From Gluconobacter albidus (lineage in GTDB: Bacteria; Pseudomonadota; Alphaproteobacteria; Acetobacterales; Acetobacteraceae), in contig NZ_BEWL01000001.1 of the NCBI RefSeq assembly GCF_002723915.1, positions 434,001-498,000 of the forward strand: 64,000 bases of DNA, written 5' to 3'. Positions 7,545-17,914 of this stretch are shown here, piece after piece. The notes beneath the pieces are model-generated. The model was not told the DNA's origin, did no database searches, and saw only the letters and a list, made by a program, of their open reading frames with translations. Position numbers and translations under genes: made by a program. Each line of letters starts with the position of its first letter. The stretch's first letter is position 1.

Positions 7545-8288
7545 ATGCGTATCCTTCTTGTCGATAGCGATCAGTCCGCCGCCGCCACGTTATCCCAGAC
7601 CCTGCGTAACGCGTCCTTTACCGTTGATCATACGCCCTCTGGCGAAGAGGCCATCGAGATGCTGCGTCACTACGACTATGACGTGGTTGTGCTCGAACTG
7701 ATGCTGAACGATCTGGAAGGATATGAAGTAATCCGGCGTGTCCGGGCTGCGCGTATCACGACGCCGATCCTTGTTCTGTCGGCCCTGCTCCGCTCTCAGG
7801 CCAAGATCCGGGCCTTCTCCATGGGCGCCGACGATTACATGACGAAACCCTATGACGCAGGCGAACTGGTCGCCCGTCTTCAGGCCGTCATGCGGCGCTC
7901 CCGGGGGTTTGCCGAGCCGAAGCTGCGGGTAGGTAATCTGGAGCTGGATCTGAACGGCAAAAATGTCACTGTCGATGGGGGCGCACTGCACCTGACAGGC
8001 AAGGAATATGCCATTCTGGAACTGCTGGTGATCCGTAAAGGGTCCGTCCTGACCAAGGACGCGTTCCTCAATCACCTTTATGGCGGCATCGACGAGCCGG
8101 AAATGAAGATCATTGACGTCTTCATCTGCAAACTGCGCCGGAAGCTACAGAATGTTGGCGCAGGCAACCTGATTGCCACGGTCTGGGGTCGTGGTTACAT
8201 CCTGCGGGAAGACGATGTTGCCGAAACGGTTTCCCTCGCAAGCCTGCCCTCCCAGGTCGCCGCCCCCATCGTGGAAGCCGCCGTCTGA
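7545..8288 (+). CDS. ctrA: CtrA cell-cycle response regulator with Glu at the phosphorylation site
   Basis: A 247-residue OmpR-class regulator. The winged-helix part is nearly diagnostic for CtrA: LTGKEYAILELLVIRKG, LTKDAFLNHLYGGIDEPEMK and IIDVFICKLRRKL. CtrA controls division, flagella and replication in alphaproteobacteria. In the receiver, the phospho-acceptor Asp is replaced: YDYDVVVLELML places Glu at residue 51 (codon GAA, 7695-7697), exactly where Caulobacter CtrA has Asp51. The acidic pocket is also altered (D7-S8-D9), while the conserved Ser79 and Lys101 (TKP) remain. The C-terminus ends AAV instead of the AA degron of Caulobacter. Start ATG 7545 has GGGAG eight bases upstream. A perfect CtrA box lies upstream, so autoregulation is likely. 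Confidence 0.93.
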   Translation: MRILLVDSDQSAAATLSQTLRNASFTVDHTPSGEEAIEMLRHYDYDVVVLELMLNDLEGYEVIRRVRAARITTPILVLSALLRSQAKIRAFSMGADDYMTKPYDAGELVARLQAVMRRSRGFAEPKLRVGNLELDLNGKNVTVDGGALHLTGKEYAILELLVIRKGSVLTKDAFLNHLYGGIDEPEMKIIDVFICKLRRKLQNVGAGNLIATVWGRGYILREDDVAETVSLASLPSQVAAPIVEAAV

Positions 8289-8319
8289 CCCTCCAGGGTC
8301 AGGACGTCAGCCCCTGACG
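8286..8319. terminator. Hairpins between ctrA and glmM
   Basis: Right at the ctrA stop, TGACCCT (8286-8292) faces AGGGTCA (8295-8301), and CGTCAG (8305-8310) faces CTGACG (8314-8319) over loop CCC. Neither has a T-run. They lie between two convergent genes and may help end both transcripts. Confidence 0.35.
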
Positions 8320-8345
8320 CATATGAAGGACGGCGTCAGGCACAG

Positions 8346-9704
8346 TCAAGCATGGGCAATGGCGCGAATGATATCGCAGACATGATCCACCACTTCATGG
8401 ACGAGCGCTTCATCTTCCGCTTCGACCATGACGCGGATCAGCGGCTCCGTTCCGCTGGCCCGCAGAACAAGACGGCCACTCCCGGCCAGGCGTTCATCCG
8501 CCCAGGCCTTTGCAGCAGCAAGGTCCGGGCTGCCCATCGGGCTGGCTCCTGAATAACGGACGTTTTTCAGGAGCTGGGGATACGGCGTGAAAAAACGGCA
8601 GATTTCACTGGCCGATCGCTTGGTTTCCACAGATACGGCCAGAACCTGCAACGCAGCGATCAGGCCATCTCCCGTTGTGGCATAATCCGACAGCACCATA
8701 TGTCCAGACTGCTCCCCCCCAAGATTGGCCCCAATCTCGCGCATCCGCTCCACAACATACCGGTCACCAACTGATGTCCGCTGAAGCTCAAGACCCTTTT
8801 CTGCCAGAGCTTTTTCCAGCCCCATATTGGACATGACGGTCGTGACCACCGTGTTGCCACGCAACCGGTCATGCTGCTTCCAGAAGGAAGCGATCAGACC
8901 AATGATCTGGTCACCATCAACAAGATCGCCGTTTTCATCTGCAATCAGGACGCGATCCGCATCGCCATCCAGAGCAATGCCGAAATCCGCACCATGCTCC
9001 CGAACCGCCGCACAAAGCGTTTCCGGATGGGTGGACCCCACGCCATCATTAATATTCAGGCCGTCCGGCTCACAGCCGATCTTGATGACTTCCGCACCCA
9101 GTTCCCACAACGCCTTGGGCGCTACCCGGTATGCTGAACCGTTGGCGCAATCAATGACAATCTTCAGGCCGTCCAGACGCAATCCACGCGGGAAAGACGC
9201 CTTTGCATTCTCGATATAACGACCAGCCGCATCCGTCAGACGTGAAGCGCGCCCAATCCGTTCGGGCGAAGCCAACCGGGCCGAAAGATCCTGAGCCATC
9301 AGGTCCTCGATTTCGCCTTCAACCTCGTCCGACAGCTTGAAACCGTCCGGCCCAAACAGCTTGATGCCATTGTCGGTGAAGGGATTATGGGACGCTGAGA
9401 CCATGACCCCAAGATCGGCCCGGAGAGAACGTGTCAGCATGGCAATGGCAGGAGTGGGCAGCGGACCGACCAGAATGACGTCCATCCCGGCCGAGAGAAA
9501 ACCTGCAACCAGAGCACATTCCAGCATATAGCCGGAAAGACGCGTGTCCTTGCCCAAAACAACGCTGTGCCGGCGATTCTGGCTGCGCATGAAATACAGG
9601 CCGGCCGCCTGCCCCAGTCTCTGCGCGATCTCAACCGTCATGGGCGCGGTATTGGCCGTTCCACGGATGCCGTCAGTACCGAACAGAGACCTCTTGGTGG
9701 CCAT
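8346..9704 (-). CDS. glmM: Phosphoglucosamine mutase
   Basis: A 452-residue alpha-D-phosphohexomutase that interconverts glucosamine-6-phosphate and glucosamine-1-phosphate on the route to UDP-GlcNAc for peptidoglycan and LPS. N-terminal [11 protein letters not shown] is the GlmM signature; the phosphoserine loop [12 protein letters not shown] places the active serine at S105; the metal loop is [10 protein letters not shown], the sugar-binding loop GGEQSGHM, and the phosphate-binding end [14 protein letters not shown]. Length is standard. It lies downstream of ftsH behind a terminator, the ftsH-glmM order being common across bacteria (with folP sometimes between, absent here). Confidence 0.96.
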   Translation of the reverse strand: MATKRSLFGTDGIRGTANTAPMTVEIAQRLGQAAGLYFMRSQNRRHSVVLGKDTRLSGYMLECALVAGFLSAGMDVILVGPLPTPAIAMLTRSLRADLGVMVSASHNPFTDNGIKLFGPDGFKLSDEVEGEIEDLMAQDLSARLASPERIGRASRLTDAAGRYIENAKASFPRGLRLDGLKIVIDCANGSAYRVAPKALWELGAEVIKIGCEPDGLNINDGVGSTHPETLCAAVREHGADFGIALDGDADRVLIADENGDLVDGDQIIGLIASFWKQHDRLRGNTVVTTVMSNMGLEKALAEKGLELQRTSVGDRYVVERMREIGANLGGEQSGHMVLSDYATTGDGLIAALQVLAVSVETKRSASEICRFFTPYPQLLKNVRYSGASPMGSPDLAAAKAWADERLAGSGRLVLRASGTEPLIRVMVEAEDEALVHEVVDHVCDIIRAIAHA

Positions 9705-9734
9705 AATGAAAAATCCTGCCTGTCTGCCAGAAAT

Positions 9735-9777
9735 AAAAAAGGCGCGGCAACGGGGATAATCTCCTCGATGACGCGCC
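9735..9777 (-). terminator. Intrinsic terminator after ftsH
   Basis: On the minus strand GGCGCG (complement of 9772-9777) pairs with CGCGCC (complement of 9741-9746), followed by six T residues (A-run 9735-9740). An alternative nested pairing CAACGGG/CCCGTTG exists inside the same stretch. It separates ftsH from glmM. Confidence 0.65.
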
Positions 9778-9800
9778 CGTTGGTGCGATTGGCTGCCTGA

Positions 9801-11705
<1,905 letters not shown>

Positions 11706-11844
11706 CTCGCTCTCTGTCGTCCTTCAGACTGTTCCGTCAGATGCAGTAGGGGATCACCCGTCACAACTGGCCGACCGGTCACATTCTGCGTTGACTCCAT
11801 AACATAAGCCTCCGCGTCCACGATCCTACCCCATCAAGGGCAGG

Positions 11845-11865
11845 AAAACGCATTTCTTGCGTTTT
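11845..11865. terminator. Intrinsic terminator after tilS
   Basis: AAAACGCA (11845-11852) and TGCGTTTT (11858-11865) form an 8-bp stem with loop TTTCT. T-runs follow on both strands. It lies 12 bases past the tilS stop and 140 bases before ftsH. Confidence 0.65.
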
Positions 11866-11876
11866 TGAGGCGCTTT

Positions 11877-13058
11877 TTACGTCATGAGATGATTTTCTCC
11901 CGTCGCAGGGACTGTGGCGGCCCAGACAAAATCGGCTGTGCCCGGCATTTGCCCTATCTGCGGCGACAAAATCAGCCGCCCTTCATACCACACGCCCGGA
12001 AGACAGCGGGCGGCGGCATAGGGAAGACCCAGCCTCCGCAGATCCAGTCCATGAACTGCATCCTGAAGTGGCCCGATTACACTGCCTTCCTGAACCTCCT
12101 GCGTCAGAAAACGCCAGCGCCCGTCCCAGACACACCCCTTTCGTGCCGCAACCGGCGCACCAAGAGCTCTCTCTTCCCGCACCAGGATCACCCCCTCGCC
12201 AAACCGGCCAGCCGGCTGAACACGCACTCCGGACAGAGTGCCACATCCTTTTTTCAGCAGAAGACGCGCAGCCTCCTTCGCCGGACGGTAGGCATTTCCC
12301 GAAACCAGCCGGATCAGAACCGACAGGGTCTCTTCGTTCATCCCGGCCCGCTTCAGGAAAACCCATCCCTCAGGATGCCAGACTGCATGGGATGCAAGAT
12401 TTTCGGCCAGTTCTGCTTCCAGATTCTGGCGCTCCTGCCGGGCCGTGAGATGCAGGGCGTGGGCATCCAGTCTCTGCTCAGGCGTCAGGTCCTGACGCCA
12501 GCGTACCCGCTCGAACCGCCGGTTGGCGTTCGATGGATCTTCGATCCATGGCAGACCGGCGACTTTCAAAGTCAGCCTCAGACGCGCGGGATCGAGGCGC
12601 AGGAGCGGACGCAGCAGCCTGATGCGCCCCCGCACAGCACTAGGCTGAATACCACCCAGCCCCAGAGGTCCACTCGCACGCAGGCTTCGCATCCAGATGG
12701 TTTCGTCCTGATCGCCTGCATGATGCGCAACAAGCAGATCCAGGCACCCTGATGCCACGCAGGCGGCTTCCAGCGCCTCGAACCGGGCGTGTCGCGCCCG
12801 TTCCTGCAATCGGCCTTTCGGGAAGGGGGCAAGCATCAGGAGGCGGGCTGTCACATCCATGACGGCAAGCCGTTCAACCGTCAGCCGGGCTTCGTCAGCC
12901 GACTCAGGCCGCAGGGCGTGATCCACCACGAATGCCACGACATTACGTCGCCAGCGCCGCGCCAGAAACGCGAGCGCCATGGAGTCAGCGCCTCCCGAAA
13001 CGGCGAGAGCAACCGGCGCGTCTGCGGTGTCCGGAGGCCAGGAGCCGAGGCCAGACAT
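11877..13058 (-). CDS. tilS: tRNA(Ile)-lysidine synthase
   Basis: A 393-residue PP-loop ATPase that converts the wobble cytidine of tRNA-Ile(CAU) to lysidine, changing its decoding from AUG to AUA. The ATP PP-loop is [17 protein letters not shown] (SGGxDS), with the following [13 protein letters not shown] and [14 protein letters not shown] motifs of the family. The start at ATG 13058 puts the PP-loop 20 residues from the N-terminus, as in other TilS proteins; the frame continues open to 13220 but that would run 100 bases into cpoB and adds unrelated residues. It follows cpoB by 62 bases. Confidence 0.9.
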   Translation of the reverse strand: MSGLGSWPPDTADAPVALAVSGGADSMALAFLARRWRRNVVAFVVDHALRPESADEARLTVERLAVMDVTARLLMLAPFPKGRLQERARHARFEALEAACVASGCLDLLVAHHAGDQDETIWMRSLRASGPLGLGGIQPSAVRGRIRLLRPLLRLDPARLRLTLKVAGLPWIEDPSNANRRFERVRWRQDLTPEQRLDAHALHLTARQERQNLEAELAENLASHAVWHPEGWVFLKRAGMNEETLSVLIRLVSGNAYRPAKEAARLLLKKGCGTLSGVRVQPAGRFGEGVILVREERALGAPVAARKGCVWDGRWRFLTQEVQEGSVIGPLQDAVHGLDLRRLGLPYAAARCLPGVWYEGRLILSPQIGQMPGTADFVWAATVPATGENHLMT

Positions 13059-13120
13059 CAGGTCACGGAATTCACATTCCCCAACAGGATGGGCGACCCC
13101 GATTTTCTGCGGTGCGACGT

Positions 13121-14008
13121 TCAGTGACAGGCCGCACGGCTCCGGAACGTGGTCTCGGCGGTCTTTACCCGCGGCGCAGGGGTTGGGAATTCCGATTTCA
13201 GCTTGTCCAGAGCCTGACACGCCGAACTCTTGTCACCCAGCGCCAGCATCGAAGCCGCAACGCCCAGAAGGGAATCCTGAGCTTTCTGGGACTTCGGAGC
13301 CTTCGTGTAGGCGTCATAATACGCGACCGCAGACTGACGATACTGCTTCTGCCCTGCCAGAGACTGCGCCAGAAGAAACTGGGCATCCACTTTGCCGGAT
13401 ACGCTATGGGCAGTTTTCACAGCAAAACGCGCATTGCTCTCCGCATCGGTGTAGTTCCCGGATCTGAGGGACGCATTGCCGACCTTCAGCGCATCCAGAG
13501 CGGTCTTTGGCTGCTCGGCAGTGTCCGGAGTAGCGGCAGAAGCCTTATCCTCGGCAGCGGCCGGAGCCTTTGCAGATGCAGGAGCAGAGGGAGGTGCCGA
13601 AGCCGCACCCCCACCGCTCTGGGAGGCAAACTGCATATCCGAAATCTGCTTGGACACATTGGCCTGATTGTCACGGACGGAATTGCTGAGCTGATCCAGT
13701 TCGCCACGCATCTGGCGGTTCTGTTCTTCCAGAGCCGAAACGCGTTCCAGAAGCTGCGCCGTCAGGTTGCCGTCACCTGCCGCAACCGGAGCCGCTGCCG
13801 TCGCACTGGGGGCACTCAGGCCACCGCCATTCTGAACCTGTGAGAGCTGCTGACGCAGGGAAGCAATCTGATCCTGCAAAGCAATCGCCTCGCGTGAGGA
13901 AATTTCTCCGCTATCCGGCGCATCCTGCGCCACAGCCGGAAGGACGGGCGACAGGACGGAAAAAGCCGTGCTCAGAAAGACGGCACGCAGGGAACGGGAC
14001 AGCACCAT
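13121..14008 (-). CDS. cpoB: Tol-Pal system periplasmic protein CpoB (YbgF)
   Basis: A 295-residue periplasmic protein that in other bacteria coordinates Tol-Pal with peptidoglycan synthesis at the septum. It has a Sec signal peptide (residues 1 to about 28, [20 protein letters not shown]), an N-terminal coiled coil ([17 protein letters not shown] and [20 protein letters not shown]), an Ala/Pro-rich linker, and C-terminal TPR-like helices from about residue 170 ([52 protein letters not shown]). Start ATG 14008 has AGGAG eight bases upstream. It follows pal but a strong terminator stands between them. Confidence 0.88.
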   Translation of the reverse strand: MVLSRSLRAVFLSTAFSVLSPVLPAVAQDAPDSGEISSREAIALQDQIASLRQQLSQVQNGGGLSAPSATAAAPVAAGDGNLTAQLLERVSALEEQNRQMRGELDQLSNSVRDNQANVSKQISDMQFASQSGGGAASAPPSAPASAKAPAAAEDKASAATPDTAEQPKTALDALKVGNASLRSGNYTDAESNARFAVKTAHSVSGKVDAQFLLAQSLAGQKQYRQSAVAYYDAYTKAPKSQKAQDSLLGVAASMLALGDKSSACQALDKLKSEFPTPAPRVKTAETTFRSRAACH

Positions 14009-14084
14009 AACGGATCTCCTGAGACAAACTCGCACTCACGGGCACGCAGGCGGGTCATGCGCGCAACATGGCCCAGTCATAAAA

Positions 14085-14116
14085 CAGAAACGGCCGGGGG
14101 ATAATCCCCCCGGCCG
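14085..14116 (-). terminator. Strong intrinsic terminator after pal
   Basis: CGGCCGGGGG (14091-14100) and CCCCCGGCCG (14107-14116) form a 10-bp GC stem with loop ATAATC. On the minus strand the stem is followed by TTTCTGTTTT. It would end the pal transcript ahead of cpoB. Confidence 0.8.
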
Positions 14117-14152
14117 CTCATCATCCCAGTCCGTCAGGCCTGAAACGTCGGT

Positions 14153-14632
14153 TCAGCGAACAGACGTGATGGCGTTACGGTTCTGTGCCCAGGCCTGCTC
14201 GTCGTCGCCATCGGCGGTCGGACGGTCCTTGCCGTAGGAGATCGTGGTGATGCGCGAAGCGCTCACGCCTTTGGCGACCAAATAGTCACGGGCTGCGTTT
14301 GCACGACGCTGGCCGAGAGCAATGTTGTACTCTTCCGTGCCGCGGTCATCGCAGTTGCCAGCAACCTGGATGCTGACCTGCGGATACTTGGCGAGCCATG
14401 CAGCCTGCTTGTCCAGCGTAGCGCGGGCTTCTTCAGAGAGCTGCGACTGGTTCAGCTCGTAGAAGACGCGGTCGCCGACATTGGCAACCAGATCGGCTTC
14501 GCTGCCGGGCGTCGGGCCAGCTTCCTGAGCGACGGCGCCTGCGCCGTTGCTGTCACCCTTGTTGGTGTTGCCGTTGGAACAGGCTGCGAGAACAAGCGCC
14601 AGACCAAGCGCGCCAAATACCTTGAACTTCAT
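14153..14632 (-). CDS. pal: Peptidoglycan-associated lipoprotein Pal
   Basis: A 159-residue outer-membrane lipoprotein that binds peptidoglycan and is moved to the septum by the Tol machine. The lipoprotein signal peptide ends in a lipobox LAAC (MKFKVFGALGLALVLAACSN), giving Cys18 as the lipidated residue. An OmpA-like domain fills the rest, with VFYELNQSQLSEEARATLDKQA, VAGNCDDRGTEEYNIALGQRRA and SYGKDRP; GNCDDRGTEEYN is the typical Pal variant of the NX2LSX2RAX2V peptidoglycan-binding region. ATG 14632 is chosen because it starts the signal peptide; the frame is open further upstream without coding character. Separated from tolB by a GH32 gene. Confidence 0.95.
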   Translation of the reverse strand: MKFKVFGALGLALVLAACSNGNTNKGDSNGAGAVAQEAGPTPGSEADLVANVGDRVFYELNQSQLSEEARATLDKQAAWLAKYPQVSIQVAGNCDDRGTEEYNIALGQRRANAARDYLVAKGVSASRITTISYGKDRPTADGDDEQAWAQNRNAITSVR

Positions 14633-14778
14633 GTGTCTCAATCCTGAGAACGGCCCCACAGCGGGAACCGAATGCGGAAAATGCCGCGTTATTCCGGACC
14701 ACCTCTTTCCTGTTCGGAACAGACAGGAATCGGTTCCGATCCCTGCATGCCGACCCTGAAAATCAGTGGCCATAAGCG

Positions 14779-14808
14779 CCCATACTCATGACTCGAATCA
14801 CCGGTCAA
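14779..14808 (-). promoter_or_regulatory. Candidate pal promoter
   Basis: On the minus strand TTGACC (complement of 14803-14808) is followed after 18 bases by TATGGG (complement of 14779-14784). The -35 is good and the -10 matches three of six. Since pal is cut off from tolB by the GH32 gene and two terminators, a promoter in 14633-14897 is expected. This 286-base gap otherwise shows no gene. Confidence 0.35.
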
Positions 14809-14897
14809 GTGTCGTGTTAACGCCGGTTAAATGTGAAAAGTTCGATTCATATTCGGAACCAGAAATTTCGGCATAAATGTCACAGCTATTCTGAGAA

Positions 14898-14919
14898 ATG
14901 TGGCAGAATTCTGCCACAT
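14898..14919 (-). terminator. Perfect 22-bp palindrome at the GH32 stop
   Basis: Nine-base arms ATGTGGCAG and CTGCCACAT flank AATT, a perfect palindrome that starts at the GH32 stop codon. On the minus strand it is followed by TTCTCAG, a poor T-run. It most likely acts as a terminator hairpin; a protein-binding operator for pal cannot be excluded. Confidence 0.5.
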
Positions 14920-16430
14920 CATCGAAACCAGCGGGCTTTCACGCTCCTGAAACATGCGCTGCCTGCGTAGCTGCCCAGCGTTACAGTCGTGGCATGAGAA
15001 AGGGGAAAGACCACCTCCGTCATCCTGACGAGTCCGTCAGCAGCGAAAATCTCGACCGAACTCCGGTCCACAATGACCCGCAGACAAACAGATCCGTCCT
15101 GCGGGGAGAGAGGCGCCACATGCCGTGTCGTGAAGGCCGCATTCGGCACGGCAACGCCTGACCGACTGCGATCCACGACCAGTTCCTGCCGCGCAGGATC
15201 GTAGAGGATCTCGGTTCCGAACCTGCCATCCTCCGTCGCCGCCACGGTCAGCACCACCACGTCCCCTGCAGGATCAATAACCAGCTGGAGATCAAGAACC
15301 GCATCCGCGAAATCCGTACAGTCCGCAACGCTGTCCGGAAGCCTCCAGGGCGTTCCCACTTCCGGACGGATTTCACTGGCAGCAAAGACTTCGATCGGAG
15401 CGCCAAGACTGACGGGCTTCTGCTTCATCAAAAGCGAGCCATCCCCCTGCCGCGCAAGAGACAGATGCGCCGGAAGCGTCATCTGCCCGCGCCAGGGAGC
15501 CGTCGGAGTCTGGTTGGCGTAGTTCCAGTTGCCCATCCAACCGATGCTGACGGGCGTGGCGGTTCCGGCGAAGCAGACAATCGCATAATTGTCCGGTCCA
15601 TAATCCATCCAGCGATACTGCCACGGATCATCTGTGGCGGCCGGATGCTCTTCGGGCGTAAAGACGGTGCCGTCGAAATCTCCCACGTAATAGAACGTCC
15701 CCGATCCGCCAGTCAGACCACCAGGATTGACGCTGACGATCATCACCCATCCAGAGCGCCCTGCCTCGCCCTCAATCGGGAGCCGCGCCAGAACCGGCAC
15801 TTCCCACAGCATTTCCGGCGTATGATAGCCGGGCGGGCGAAAGTCACTGAGGAATTCCCAGTGCAGAAAATCGGTGGAGCGGAAGAGCTTGACCACCTGC
15901 TGTTCGGCCTCGACCGCCGTCAACACCCAGTATCCGCCCTCTTCATACCAGCACAGTGCCGGGTCCCGGAAATTCCGGGACACCGGATCGAGCGTCAGAA
16001 CCGGGTTGTGAGCGTAGCGGGTCCAGTGCGCTCCCCGATCCAGACTGACCGCAACCGAAACCGCCTGGGTGCCGTCTTCCTGCTCGCCCGGCATGTCGCG
16101 GAACACGCTGGTGTAAAGTGCCAGAAGCGGAGGATTTTGGGCCGTCCCAAGCCCGCTCCGATTGTCCCGGTCATAAATGACCGTGCCGGAATATATTTGC
16201 TCCTGCGGTGTGGACGGCAGCGCAATTGGTTCTTCCTGCCAGTGCAGCAGATCACGGCTGGTGGCATGGCCCCAGGAAATATAGCCCATAACGGGCTCGA
16301 CCGGATTGTGCTGGTAAAAGAGGTGATACACACCATCAATCAGGATCGGCCCGTTCGGATCATTCATCCAGTTCCGGGCCGGGGCATAATGCAGCAGCGG
16401 ACGCCACTGCCGTGTCTCCTGAAGGGACAT
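14919..16430 (-). CDS. GH32 family glycoside hydrolase (sucrase/levanase type)
   Basis: A 503-residue glycoside hydrolase of family 32, which cleaves beta-fructosides such as sucrose, inulin or levan. The nucleophile is D24 in WMNDPNG, the transition-state stabiliser D156 in FRDP (RDP 155-157), and the acid/base is E210 in LWEVPVL. Canonical GH32 enzymes read WECPDL here, so Cys is replaced by Val. FYQHNP and YSGTVIYD are other family motifs; a C-terminal beta-sandwich ends in RVIVDRSSVEIFAADGLVRMTEVVFP. No signal peptide is seen, implying a cytoplasmic enzyme acting on imported sucrose. AGGAG precedes the start. It lies between tolB and pal on the same strand, bounded by terminators. Confidence 0.93.
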   Translation of the reverse strand: MSLQETRQWRPLLHYAPARNWMNDPNGPILIDGVYHLFYQHNPVEPVMGYISWGHATSRDLLHWQEEPIALPSTPQEQIYSGTVIYDRDNRSGLGTAQNPPLLALYTSVFRDMPGEQEDGTQAVSVAVSLDRGAHWTRYAHNPVLTLDPVSRNFRDPALCWYEEGGYWVLTAVEAEQQVVKLFRSTDFLHWEFLSDFRPPGYHTPEMLWEVPVLARLPIEGEAGRSGWVMIVSVNPGGLTGGSGTFYYVGDFDGTVFTPEEHPAATDDPWQYRWMDYGPDNYAIVCFAGTATPVSIGWMGNWNYANQTPTAPWRGQMTLPAHLSLARQGDGSLLMKQKPVSLGAPIEVFAASEIRPEVGTPWRLPDSVADCTDFADAVLDLQLVIDPAGDVVVLTVAATEDGRFGTEILYDPARQELVVDRSRSGVAVPNAAFTTRHVAPLSPQDGSVCLRVIVDRSSVEIFAADGLVRMTEVVFPLSHATTVTLGSYAGSACFRSVKARWFR

Positions 16431-16474
16431 GGGGAATTCTCCTGTTCAAGCAGTCCTTGCGACGCCTCACAGGA

Positions 16475-16526
16475 AAAAGGGTTCCCCGCCCTTTTGCAAA
16501 TCCGTGCTCCCGGACCGGAAGCACGG
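16475..16526 (-). terminator. Tandem hairpins after tolB
   Basis: Reading the minus strand after the tolB stop: first a near-perfect 25-base inverted repeat (16502-16526, outer arms CCGTGCT/AGCACGG), then AAAAGGG and CCCTTTT (16475-16481, 16489-16495) over a 7-base loop, followed by a T-run. The second has full terminator form and would end tolQRAB before the GH32 gene. Confidence 0.65.
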
Positions 16527-16536
16527 AACAGTAACC

Positions 16537-17898
16537 TTAGCCGTTGCGCGGCGACCAGGCTGGATCAGACGCACCCGTCGAAGTCCGGATCGGACGCTCG
16601 TTAAAGCCCGTAATGTCGATCGTCCCGATCCCCGATGCGAAGCCCGCGCCGCCCGCACCTGCGGCACTCTGGCGGCAGAACGCCAGCACACGGCCATTGG
16701 GGCAGAAAGTCGCGCTATCGACTGTGAAGCCCTGCGTCAGGATACGCTCACCGCTGCCATCGGGGTTCATCACACCGAGCGAAAAGCCTCCGCCGCCGAT
16801 ACGGGTAAAGGCGATCAGATCTCCACGCGGGGACCAGACCGGCGAACCATACTGGCCGGTGCCATAGGAAATCCGCTTCGCCGGACCACCCGACGCACTC
16901 ATGATATAGAGCTGCGGGCTGCCACCACGATCCGAGTTGAACACGATCTGGCTGCCATCCGGGCTGAAGCACGGGCTGGTGTCGATTGCGCCATTGGAAT
17001 TGGTGATCTGCCGCTTCGCACGCGAGGCCAGATCGACCACGAAAATGTCCGACCCGCTGCCACGCGTGGCGGACAGCACGACAGAGCCACCGGTCGGCGA
17101 AAAGCGCGGCGCAAAAGAAATGCCCGCGAACTCACCCAAAATCTGCTGACGACCGGACGCCAGATCGAACAGATACACGCGCGGACGGTTGTTGGCGTAG
17201 GACATGAACGCAATCTGGTCGCGCACCGGGTTGAAGCGCGGCGTCAGCGTCAGCCACTCACCATTCGTCAGCATCCGCTCGTTGGCGCCATCCTGATCCA
17301 TCAGGGCCAGACGCGTGATCTGGTGATGGCGCGGGCCGGTGCGGGCGATATAGGCGATACGGGTATCGAAATAACCTTTCTCGCCCAGCATCCGCTCATA
17401 GATCACATCCGCAATGATATGCGCGATCCGGCGCCAGTTGGACGTCGAAGCCGTATAGGCCGTGCCCTGAAGCTGCTGGCCGGAAAGCACATCCCATAGA
17501 CGCATCTCGACGCGCACGCTGCCTGAACCGATAGCCTGACCGGCCACGGCAGCACGGGCTCCCTGTGCCTTGAGCGCGCTGAAATCCGGTGTAGAGCCCG
17601 GCGGCACGTTGCCGCTCATGACCTTGAACAGGCCGGTGCCGTTCAGATCGGACGTGATGACACCGGAAATCTGCTCACCCATACCCGCCCCGAAATTCGG
17701 GATGACAATGGGGATCGGCTCCTGACGGGCCTGATCGACGGTAATTTCAGCTTCGCCGGGGCCAGAAGCCCCAGCAGACTGCGCAAAAGCCGCCAGAGGC
17801 GTTGCCAGGAGACCACCAGCAGCAGTGGCTCCCAGAACGGAGCGGCGCGAAAACAGCGCGCTCAGGGCCTCGGCGTCGGTATCGGGAATGAAGGACAT
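16537..17898 (-). CDS. tolB: Tol-Pal translocation protein TolB
   Basis: A 453-residue periplasmic beta-propeller protein that links TolA to Pal. The N-terminal domain (GEAEITVDQARQEPIPIVIPNF to about 190) is followed by WD40-like PD40 repeats, with recurrent patterns such as FSPDGSQIVFNSDRGGSPQLY and WSPRGDLIAFTR. The signal peptide has a twin-arginine motif, SRRSVLGATAAGG (R18-R19), before the hydrophobic stretch ending in AFAQ, so export by Tat is suggested, unlike the Sec-exported Escherichia coli TolB. ATG 17898 is chosen for GAGGAA seven bases upstream. The gene follows tolA by 16 bases. Confidence 0.95.
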   Translation of the reverse strand: MSFIPDTDAEALSALFSRRSVLGATAAGGLLATPLAAFAQSAGASGPGEAEITVDQARQEPIPIVIPNFGAGMGEQISGVITSDLNGTGLFKVMSGNVPPGSTPDFSALKAQGARAAVAGQAIGSGSVRVEMRLWDVLSGQQLQGTAYTASTSNWRRIAHIIADVIYERMLGEKGYFDTRIAYIARTGPRHHQITRLALMDQDGANERMLTNGEWLTLTPRFNPVRDQIAFMSYANNRPRVYLFDLASGRQQILGEFAGISFAPRFSPTGGSVVLSATRGSGSDIFVVDLASRAKRQITNSNGAIDTSPCFSPDGSQIVFNSDRGGSPQLYIMSASGGPAKRISYGTGQYGSPVWSPRGDLIAFTRIGGGGFSLGVMNPDGSGERILTQGFTVDSATFCPNGRVLAFCRQSAAGAGGAGFASGIGTIDITGFNERPIRTSTGASDPAWSPRNG

Positions 17899-17914
17899 GA
17901 GACTTCCTCGTGGA

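Noticed and set aside
13059-13220. N-terminal extension of TilS into cpoB
   Set aside because: It would overlap cpoB by 100 bases and place the PP-loop too far from the N-terminus for the family.
14919-16430. GH32 gene as recently acquired foreign DNA
   Set aside because: Base and codon composition by eye match its neighbours, and no flanking direct repeats are present; insertion, if any, is old.
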